From Syntrophomonadaceae bacterium (GTDB lineage: Bacteria > Bacillota > Dethiobacteria > DTU022), in NCBI GenBank assembly GCA_007131435.1, contig SLQM01000005.1, positions 1 to 5,645 on the forward strand: 5,645 bases of DNA, written 5' to 3'. Positions within the stretch are counted from its first letter, which is position 1. Each line of letters opens with the position of its first letter. Below, one piece after another: positions 1 to 5,606 of the stretch. The position numbers and the translations under genes are program-made. The notes beneath the pieces are model-generated. The model saw nothing but the letters and a program-made list of their open reading frames with translations, ran no database searches and was not told the origin of the DNA.

Positions 1-12
1 ATCCATCTTCAT
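1..12 (-). CDS. Start of next operon gene, cut by window edge
   Basis: Only two to four codons are visible. After the mvhD stop codon (24-22) the minus strand reads GGAGGGG (22-16), then TAT, then ATG AAG ATG GAT running off the window. The ATG at 12 is only 3 bases from the SD. The ATG at 6 has a 9-base spacer and is the likelier start. The SD begins at the last base of the mvhD stop codon, so this gene is almost certainly co-transcribed and perhaps coupled to mvhD. The product cannot be told from this sequence. Genes found after hdrA-mvhD in other anaerobes include further Hdr, ferredoxin-like or methylenetetrahydrofolate reductase genes, but that is only context. Confidence 0.5.
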
Positions 13-21
13 ATACCCCTC

Positions 22-453
22 CTACCAGTCAATCTGCCGGCGCCTGAAACCTTCAAAAGGCCCGGCTTCCTTGGCATCTTCAACTGTTTTTTCCACGACT
101 TCTTTCCACTTGTGTCCTTCCGAAGCTGAAACCCAACTCATATGGAACCTCTTCGGATCTACACCGACAAATTCCATCAGGTCTTTCAGCATTCCCAGGC
201 GGCGCCTGGCAAAGAAGTTGCCCTCCATGTAATGGCAGTCACCGGGGTGGCATCCCGAAACAAGCACCCCGTCTGCACCCTGCTGCAGGGCGTTCATCAC
301 ATAGAGGGGGTTTACCCGCCCGGAACACATAACCCTGATGATCTGAATATTTGACGGATAGTTGACCCGGCTGGTACCGGCAAGGTCAGCTCCAGCGTAA
401 GAACACCAGTTGCACAAAAAAGCTACGATATTTGGATTGAACTCTGTGCTCAT
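22..453 (-). CDS. mvhD: MvhD/FlpD-family [2Fe-2S] electron-transfer subunit
   Basis: This 143-residue soluble protein matches the delta subunit of methyl-viologen-reducing hydrogenase (MvhD/FlpD family) in length and motifs. It has five family cysteines: C14 and C17 in FLCNWCSY, C43 in RVMCSGR, and C68 and C73 in SGCHPGDCHY. In characterised complexes this family carries a [2Fe-2S] cluster and passes electrons from a hydrogenase, formate dehydrogenase or NADH module to the HdrA flavin. The ATG overlaps the hdrA stop as ATGA (453-450). A G-rich stretch, GGGGG (465-461), lies 7 bases upstream, so translation is probably coupled to hdrA. No MvhA or MvhG gene is in the window, so its redox partner is unknown. 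Here it may connect HdrA to the ETF/HdrD-like pair or to a partner encoded elsewhere. Family assignment is secure; partner is inference. Confidence 0.93.
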   Translation of the reverse strand: MSTEFNPNIVAFLCNWCSYAGADLAGTSRVNYPSNIQIIRVMCSGRVNPLYVMNALQQGADGVLVSGCHPGDCHYMEGNFFARRRLGMLKDLMEFVGVDPKRFHMSWVSASEGHKWKEVVEKTVEDAKEAGPFEGFRRRQIDW

Positions 454-2450
454 CTCATGACCCCCAATGCAGCAATCTGCGGTAGTATCTGGCTGTCACG
501 GAACGATTTCGGTTGGATTGAATCAGAGAAACAACCAGCCGAACAAGACCCGCAACCTTTACAGAGGGCCTCATTAACCCGTGCCACTTCCACTTCATTA
601 CCAAAGCGGTTGATTGCAACCATTTCAATAGCCGTGTAGGGACAGATGTTTACACAGTAGCCGCAGCCCCTGCAGGTGGCCTCGTTAACCACTGCAACCT
701 GGGCATTAATGGTCACTTTTCCCCTGGCCAGCGGGATCATTGCCGAAGCGGCAGCACCCTTGGCCTGGGCCACTGTATCGGGAATATCCTTCGGCCCCTG
801 GGCACAACCGGCCAGGAAAACGCCGTCGGTTGCTGTATCCACGGGGCGCAGCTTGGGATGGGCTTCAAGGAAGAACCTATCAGGCGACTGTGACAGCCTG
901 AGCAGTTCCATAACCCCACGCATATCGGCACGCGGCTCCAGTCCCACACCTAAAACCACCAGGTCTACCTCGTCTTCAAGAGGCCTGGAGTTGAGGGTGT
1001 CCTCCACCTTAACCACCAACTTGTTGCCCCGCTTGAAAATTTCCGAGGGGTTGCCACGGATATAGCGAACATTCTCACGGCGGACACGGTCATAAAATTC
1101 CTCAAACCCTTTTCCGAAAGCCCTGACATCCATGTAGTAAATCCTGATGTTGGCGTCGGGAAGTTTATCCCTTAATAAATGGGCCTGCTTGGCCACATAC
1201 ATGCAGCAGACACGTGAACAGTATTCATTGCCCACGCTCTCATCACGCGACCCGACGCACTTTATTAGGGCTATTTCTTTCGGTTCTATTTCTTCTTCAC
1301 CGTTGTTGATCTTAATTTTTCCGCCGGTCGGGCCGGAAGCGGAAACAAGACGCTCCATCTCCATCCCGGTAATTACATTGGGGTAGTCATCGTAACCATA
1401 CTCAGGCTTACGAGAAGCGTCAAAAGGATCAAAACCGGTTGCCACAATAATTGCACCAACCTTAAATTCGACCATTTCGTCTTCCTGGTCAAAATTTATG
1501 GCCCCTGCCCCGCAAACTTCCTGGCATTTGGGGTTTTTACCGCACTTACCCTTGCTCAGGTAAAGACAGTTTTCTGCATCGATAGTGTACTTGGCAGGTA
1601 CTGCCTGGGGAAAGGGCAGGTAAATGGCAGACCTTTTACCCATACCCTGGTCAAATTCACTCGGAAAACGATCTTTTACCCGGCATTCTGCCGCGCAATC
1701 GCCACACCCCGTGCATTTATCAAAATCAACATAGCGCGCCTTTTTACGCACCTTCACATCAAAATTGCCAATGTATCCGTTTACTTCTTCAACTTCCGAA
1801 TAGGTTAGAAGCTCGATGTTTGGGTGACTGGCAGCGTCGACCATTTTGGGGGTAAGTATACAGGCTGAACAGTCCAGGGTGGGAAAGGTTTTATCCAGCT
1901 GGGCCATGCGACCGCCCACTGAAGGGGTTTTCTCTACCAGGTAAACCTTGAACCCGGCATCAGCAATATCCAGGGCCGCCTGGATACCGGCAATCCCTGC
2001 CCCGATAATCAGTGCAGAAGGTTCGGCATCAACTTCATTAGTTTCAAGTGCTTCAAGCAGCCTGACCTTGGCCAGCGATGCTGAAACCAGCTTTTTAGCC
2101 TTGGCAGTTCCTTCTTCAATATCTTGATGAACCCATGAACACTGTTCGCGGACATTGGCCATTTCTAAAAAGTAGGGGTTAACTCCCGCTTCTGAAATTG
2201 CCTTTCTGAAGGTAGGTTCATGCATACGGGGCGAACATGAAGCAACCACTACCCTGTTCAACCCATAATCTTCAATATCTTTTTTGATCAGTGTCTGGCC
2301 GGGATCGGAACACATATAGGAATAGGTTTTTGCCACCTTGACATCTGGCAGTTTCCCGGCAAATTCTGCAACTGCATCCACATCTACCGTGGAAGAAATG
2401 TTAATCCCACAGTGACAGACATAGACGCCCACTTTTGGTTTTTCTGTCAT
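450..2450 (-). CDS. hdrA: HdrA-like FAD and iron-sulfur subunit of heterodisulfide reductase
   Basis: A 666-residue cytoplasmic HdrA-type flavoprotein. In order it shows: an N-terminal cluster domain (C12 and C14 in VCHCGIN, C47, C72 in SCSPRMHEP); a thioredoxin-reductase-like FAD domain with GAGIAG at 150-155; the HdrA-type LDCSACILTPKM (C194, C197); an inserted ferredoxin domain (C246-C249-C252-C256, then C295, C303, C309, C313) around the family motif IYLPFPQAVP; the cysteine-rich stretch YCSRVCCMY; and two C-terminal [4Fe-4S] motifs (C593-C596-C599-C603-P and C630-C633-C636-C640). In characterised Hdr complexes the HdrA FAD is the bifurcation site, feeding ferredoxin and HdrBC. The longest frame starts at ATG 2462, but GGGAGG (2468-2463) touches that codon. 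I prefer ATG 2450 (MTEKPKVGVYVCHCG), 12 bases from the SD. It follows etfA and overlaps mvhD. Family call is firm; start and partners are less so. Confidence 0.95.
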   Translation of the reverse strand: MTEKPKVGVYVCHCGINISSTVDVDAVAEFAGKLPDVKVAKTYSYMCSDPGQTLIKKDIEDYGLNRVVVASCSPRMHEPTFRKAISEAGVNPYFLEMANVREQCSWVHQDIEEGTAKAKKLVSASLAKVRLLEALETNEVDAEPSALIIGAGIAGIQAALDIADAGFKVYLVEKTPSVGGRMAQLDKTFPTLDCSACILTPKMVDAASHPNIELLTYSEVEEVNGYIGNFDVKVRKKARYVDFDKCTGCGDCAAECRVKDRFPSEFDQGMGKRSAIYLPFPQAVPAKYTIDAENCLYLSKGKCGKNPKCQEVCGAGAINFDQEDEMVEFKVGAIIVATGFDPFDASRKPEYGYDDYPNVITGMEMERLVSASGPTGGKIKINNGEEEIEPKEIALIKCVGSRDESVGNEYCSRVCCMYVAKQAHLLRDKLPDANIRIYYMDVRAFGKGFEEFYDRVRRENVRYIRGNPSEIFKRGNKLVVKVEDTLNSRPLEDEVDLVVLGVGLEPRADMRGVMELLRLSQSPDRFFLEAHPKLRPVDTATDGVFLAGCAQGPKDIPDTVAQAKGAAASAMIPLARGKVTINAQVAVVNEATCRGCGYCVNICPYTAIEMVAINRFGNEVEVARVNEALCKGCGSCSAGCFSDSIQPKSFRDSQILPQIAALGVMR

Positions 2451-2462
2451 CTGGTTTTTCAT

Positions 2463-2468
2463 CCTCCC
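2463..2468 (-). promoter_or_regulatory. hdrA ribosome binding site, deciding the start
   Basis: GGGAGG on the minus strand ends directly against the ATG at 2462 (no spacer) and lies 12 bases from the in-frame ATG at 2450. Initiation with no spacer is not workable for a normal SD interaction. Twelve bases is long but tolerated, so the site favours 2450. Confidence 0.6.
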
Positions 2469-2491
2469 GCTAAGATTGGCCCTTTTGAAAG

Positions 2492-3466
2492 CTACCCTTT
2501 TAGTTCCTTTAGCTTTTCGGTCAATTTGGGCACAACCTTGAACATGTCATCAACAATGGCATAGTCGGCCACGCTGAAGATTGGCGCTTCGGGGTCTTTA
2601 TTGATTGCAACTATGGTTTTCGCGCCTTTCATACCGGCAAGGTGCTGGAAAGCGCCTGAAATACCCATCGCTATATAAAGTTTTGGCTTAACCGCTTTAC
2701 CGGAAGTTCCCACCTGGCGATCGTGGGGAATCCAGCCCGCATCCGTTGCAGCGCGGGAACCGGCTATATCAGCCTTGATCGCTGCCGCAAGGTCTTCAAC
2801 CAGGGGCAGGTTTTTATCTTCCTTCAGCCCCCTGCCAATGGCAACCAGAATATCAGACTGGGTAATATCAACATCGCCGACCTCGGCTTCAATATATTCT
2901 ACAAATTTACGGTAAGAAACTTCTTCCTTTACCGGGGAATCGACTTTTTCAACACTCCCCGCAGATGATGGATCCGGGGCTTCAACAGCGCCCTCCCTGA
3001 AAGTAACCAGGTATGTATCTGCTTCTTTAAAAGCTACAACTGCATTTAGCTTGCCCGAATAAAGCTGGCGGGTGGCCTTTACCTTGCCGTCTTCAAAAGC
3101 CAGTCCAACTGCATCTGCAACCAGGGGCAGTTTCTTCTCAATGGCCAGGGCAGGCATAAAATCAACACCCTGTGCAGTGTGTCCGGTCATGAAAACTTTC
3201 GGTTTCAAGTCATCAAGCAGTGCAGACAGGGCCTGCTGGTATATCTCTGCGTTAAAGTTTTCAAATACGGGGTCATCAACAACCATCACTTTAACCCCGT
3301 AATTAACTATTTTTTTGGCCAGATCATCCATGCCGCTGCCAAAAAGCAGCACAACTGCTTCACCACCCATTCCTTCAGCAAGTTTGGGGGCTACTGCTAA
3401 CATCTCAAACGAAACATCTCTTAACGCACCCTGGCGGTGCTCGGCTAATACTAGAACGTTACCCAT
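2492..3466 (-). CDS. etfA: Electron transfer flavoprotein, alpha subunit
   Basis: A 324-residue protein of normal EtfA length, the FAD-carrying partner of EtfB. The N-terminal alpha/beta domain starts with VLVLAEHRQG. The C-terminal FAD domain contains GSRAATDAGW (from 236), QVGTSG (251-256), and the ETF-alpha signature LYIAMGISGAFQHLAGM (263-279), followed by IVAINKDPEAPIF and VADY (299-302). No extra N-terminal ferredoxin domain is present, unlike some clostridial EtfA proteins. It starts at ATG 3466, immediately after the etfB stop with no gap; AAGGGAGGT (3484-3476) lies inside the end of etfB, 9 bases before the ATG. It should form the EtfAB heterodimer that takes electrons from, or gives them to, flavin dehydrogenases. 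The sequence alone does not settle whether it is a bifurcating or a simple ETF. Confidence 0.96.
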   Translation of the reverse strand: MGNVLVLAEHRQGALRDVSFEMLAVAPKLAEGMGGEAVVLLFGSGMDDLAKKIVNYGVKVMVVDDPVFENFNAEIYQQALSALLDDLKPKVFMTGHTAQGVDFMPALAIEKKLPLVADAVGLAFEDGKVKATRQLYSGKLNAVVAFKEADTYLVTFREGAVEAPDPSSAGSVEKVDSPVKEEVSYRKFVEYIEAEVGDVDITQSDILVAIGRGLKEDKNLPLVEDLAAAIKADIAGSRAATDAGWIPHDRQVGTSGKAVKPKLYIAMGISGAFQHLAGMKGAKTIVAINKDPEAPIFSVADYAIVDDMFKVVPKLTEKLKELKG

Positions 3467-4255
3467 TTATAATAAACCTCCCTTGTGCAGGATGGTCGCC
3501 AGTTTTTCAGCTTTCTCTTCCGGCTCGCCCTCCAGGTATTCCGCAGTAGAAACAACTTCAGGAATATAGAGCTTCTCTAATTCAATGCCCGATGCATCAG
3601 CGCCAACGGCAGCTGGATCCACTCCAATATCATCCAGGCTAACTACATTTAGCTCCTTTTTCTGAGCCATGCGAATACCCTTTATCGGCGCATAGCGGGG
3701 CTCGTTTATCCCGGTCTGAATTGTAAGGACAGCAGGCAGCTCAACCTCAACAGATTCCAAAAGCCCGCCTTCCAATTCGCGGTTAACTTTAACTTTTCCA
3801 TCCAAAACCTCAACCTTGTTAACCATGGATGCATGATTTACTCCCAGCTCCTCTGCCAATGCAACACCGGTTGACATATGCCAATCATCACTGGCCATAC
3901 AGCCTGTCAGCACAAGATCAAATTCCTGACCTTTAATAGCTCCGGCAAGGACCTTTGCTACCATAAGGGGATCATGGCCATACATCCTTTCGTCTTCGAC
4001 CCGCATTGCTTTATCGCATCCTTTAGCCAGGGCCATCCTTATCATAACTTCAGATTTTTTCGGCCCAATGGATAAAACGGTAACTTCTCCTCCCTGGGCT
4101 TCTTTAATTTGAACAGATTCTTCAACGGCATAATTGTCTGCATCGTTAATATCAAAGGAAAAACGACTGTCGTCAACAGTAAGGCCGTCAGGATTAAGCT
4201 TGACTTCCGCTTCGGAAGTATCAGGAACATACTTGATACATACAAATGTCTTCAA
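3467..4255 (-). CDS. etfB: Electron transfer flavoprotein, beta subunit
   Basis: A 262-residue EtfB, of family length, that pairs with EtfA. It begins MKTFVCIKYVPDT, matching the usual EtfB N-terminus, and carries the ETF-beta signature at 157-178 (VNRELEGG then ESVEVELPAVLT) followed by NEPRYAPIKGI. The nucleotide-binding loop at 117-130 reads TGCMASDDWHMSTG and departs from the common DGDTAQ-type loop. That loop holds AMP in simple ETFs or the second FAD in bifurcating ones. The frame can be extended to a GTG at 4267, but that codon lies within the SD itself. The TTG at 4255 has AGGAGGTG 9 bases upstream and gives the canonical N-terminus, so I chose it. It sits 35 bases after the HdrD-like gene and directly abuts etfA. 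Confidence 0.95.
   Translation of the reverse strand: MKTFVCIKYVPDTSEAEVKLNPDGLTVDDSRFSFDINDADNYAVEESVQIKEAQGGEVTVLSIGPKKSEVMIRMALAKGCDKAMRVEDERMYGHDPLMVAKVLAGAIKGQEFDLVLTGCMASDDWHMSTGVALAEELGVNHASMVNKVEVLDGKVKVNRELEGGLLESVEVELPAVLTIQTGINEPRYAPIKGIRMAQKKELNVVSLDDIGVDPAAVGADASGIELEKLYIPEVVSTAEYLEGEPEEKAEKLATILHKGGLL
3476..3484 (-). promoter_or_regulatory. etfA ribosome binding site inside etfB
   Basis: AAGGGAGGT on the minus strand lies within the last codons of etfB (residues around GGLL) and 9 bases before the etfA ATG at 3466. Because the etfB stop and etfA start are adjacent, a ribosome finishing etfB stands on this site. That fits coupled synthesis of the two subunits in equal amounts. 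Confidence 0.8.
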
Positions 4256-4264
4256 TCTACTTGC

Positions 4265-4272
4265 CACCTCCT
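4265..4272 (-). promoter_or_regulatory. etfB ribosome binding site, deciding a TTG start
   Basis: AGGAGGTG on the minus strand is an almost full match to the anti-SD sequence of 16S rRNA. The GTG that opens the longest EtfB frame (4267-4265) is made of the last bases of this site and so cannot be the initiator. The in-frame TTG at 4255-4253 is 9 bases downstream, an ideal spacing. Confidence 0.8.
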
Positions 4273-4290
4273 AGAGTAATAATTGCCAAG

Positions 4291-5427
4291 CTAAATATCT
4301 AAATTCTCACCTAAAAGCTCCATAATTTCGGCTACACGCATCTCTTCCTCATACCCCAACCCTTTCATGGCATCTTCAAGGGTTAAAACACAAAATGGGC
4401 AGGCAACAGCAACAATATCGGCTTCAAGAGCTTTGGCATCCTTGATCCGCATATCGGCCAGCCTTTCTTTCTTCGATTCAGACTCGACCCACATCTTGCC
4501 GCCGCCACCCTCACAGCATAAACTGCGTTCACGACGGCGATCAAACTCAACCAGTTCTGCCCCGGGAATATTCTTGAGAAGTTCCCTTGGTTCATCGTAG
4601 ACATCACCCTGTTTGCCAAGATAACAGGGATCATGATAAACAATTTTTTTGGCCATTTCACCTTTCCAGGCGACCTTACCCTCCTTGAGCAGATCGGCTA
4701 GAAACTGGGTATAGTGAATTACAGGTGATTTTAAATCAGGGTACTGTTTCTTGAATGTGGTAAAGCAGTGTGGCGATAGGGTAACAATGCGTTTTGCTTC
4801 AAACTCATTCAAGTATTCTGTATTATCTTCAACCTGCATTTCAAAAAGCCCTTCTTCTCCAAGGGTGAATACTTCACTGCCGCAGCATGATTCGTCTTCA
4901 GGCAGGAAAGCATAATCAATACCTGCCTTGTTTAATATTTTAACCATATTCTGGGCAATCATCCTTACCCTTGGATCGTAGGCTATGGTACAGCAGACAA
5001 AAAAGAGGTTTTCTACGGGAACTTCGGGATCTGCGATTTTTACATCCAGCCCTTCCATCCAGTCCGAACGGGCTGCTCTCGATTTTTCCCAGGGGTTACC
5101 TTCCAGCAAAACACTCTGAAGGGCATCGCGAACAGTCGGTTCAACTTTCCCACCTTCAACGATGATCGAGCGGAGTCCGATTAAGACCTCAAGCGGCTTT
5201 AAGCCCTTGGGGCAGCGCACGGCACAGGTATGGCAGGCTGTGCAATCCCAAATATCGGCGAGCCTGGCCAGTTCTTCTAATTTTTCTTCATCGTAAGCAT
5301 CGTTGACAAACTGGCGGACATTTAAATCAGCTCTTACGGTTACAGGACAACCACCGGTGCAGCGGCCGCACTGGATACAACCAAGAAGATCATATTTTTC
5401 GGTAAACGTCTGCATTTCGGTACTCAT
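4291..5427 (-). CDS. Soluble HdrD-like iron-sulfur oxidoreductase (ferredoxin motifs plus two CCG domains)
   Basis: A 378-residue protein with two N-terminal [4Fe-4S] motifs (C17-C20-C23-C27-P and C62-C65-C68-C72-P), then two CCG domains of the HdrB/HdrD/GlpC type. CCG domain 1 has C145-C146, C181-C182-G and SPHC ending at C221. Domain 2 has HDPC ending at C268, CCEGGGGKMW from C304, and CPFC at 343-346. In HdrB, CCG domains bind unusual non-cubane [4Fe-4S] clusters. I see no transmembrane helix, so this is not the membrane-bound FeS oxidoreductase often encoded beside etfBA. The layout equals HdrC fused to HdrB, so it may be the electron acceptor or donor module for HdrA and ETF. The start is ATG 5427 with GGGG 7 bases upstream. 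In-frame ATGs at 5445, 5442, 5433 and 5415 and a TTG at 5478 are less well placed. First visible gene of the operon. Confidence 0.9.
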   Translation of the reverse strand: MSTEMQTFTEKYDLLGCIQCGRCTGGCPVTVRADLNVRQFVNDAYDEEKLEELARLADIWDCTACHTCAVRCPKGLKPLEVLIGLRSIIVEGGKVEPTVRDALQSVLLEGNPWEKSRAARSDWMEGLDVKIADPEVPVENLFFVCCTIAYDPRVRMIAQNMVKILNKAGIDYAFLPEDESCCGSEVFTLGEEGLFEMQVEDNTEYLNEFEAKRIVTLSPHCFTTFKKQYPDLKSPVIHYTQFLADLLKEGKVAWKGEMAKKIVYHDPCYLGKQGDVYDEPRELLKNIPGAELVEFDRRRERSLCCEGGGGKMWVESESKKERLADMRIKDAKALEADIVAVACPFCVLTLEDAMKGLGYEEEMRVAEIMELLGENLDI

Positions 5428-5473
5428 TAGCATACCCCGCATCATTAAGTAATTATTGTGCAAAAACGGTCCA

Positions 5474-5496
5474 GGCAATCCCTGGTTCAGATTGCC
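5474..5496 (-). repeat. Inverted repeat in the leader, overlapped by a second one
   Basis: On the minus strand GGCAATC and GATTGCC form a perfect 7-bp inverted repeat around a 9-base loop (5496-5474). A second perfect repeat, CCAGG/CCTGG with a 5-base loop (5485-5471), shares the downstream arm region, so the two hairpins cannot form together. They lie about 45 to 70 bases before the ATG at 5427. There is no U-tract, so neither is an intrinsic terminator. A role in leader folding or protein binding is possible but unproven. Confidence 0.4.
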
Positions 5497-5524
5497 GGTC
5501 TTTAAATCTTAATTTACCCTGGCT

Positions 5525-5534
5525 CCACCTCCCT
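5525..5534 (-). promoter_or_regulatory. SD-like sequence without a start codon
   Basis: AGGGAGGTGG on the minus strand is as good an SD as any in the operon, but no ATG, GTG or TTG with an open frame follows within normal distance. The only overlapping GTG runs into TAA after three codons. The HdrD-like start is about 100 bases further on. It may be a remnant, a ribosome standby site, or part of a regulatory RNA structure. Confidence 0.35.
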
Positions 5535-5599
5535 GGTGCAGATCAAATCTTGAACAAACTTTCAGACAATTGCGATATTTTTGCGTCATATTGGATGAT

Positions 5600-5606
5600 T
5601 TCGACA
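5600..5606 (-). promoter_or_regulatory. Possible Spo0A box
   Basis: The minus strand reads TGTCGAA, the consensus core of the 0A box bound by the sporulation and stationary-phase regulator Spo0A in Firmicutes. It lies about 170 bases upstream of the HdrD-like start codon. A seven-base match can occur by chance, and no clear promoter is seen beside it, so this is suggestive only. Confidence 0.3.

Noticed and set aside
676..1065. A 129-codon plus-strand frame opposite hdrA
   Set aside because: It lies wholly antisense to a well-supported gene. Its low-complexity Ser/Thr-rich product is typical of a shadow frame.
2463..2491. Possible terminator between etfA and hdrA
   Set aside because: The 29 bases contain no stem followed by a U-tract on the transcribed strand, and the hdrA SD fills part of the gap.
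3072..3569. Overlapping plus-strand frames opposite etfA and the end of etfB
   Set aside because: Several frames are open at once only because of the codon use of the etf genes. None has a family motif or SD.
4042..4245. A 67-codon minus-strand frame within etfB in another phase
   Set aside because: It overlaps conserved EtfB sequence and its product has no recognisable features.
5428..5478. N-terminal extension of the HdrD-like protein to a TTG at 5478
   Set aside because: The purine-rich stretch directly touches the TTG with no spacer, the codon sits inside an inverted repeat, and the extra 17 residues do not resemble the family's usual N-terminus.
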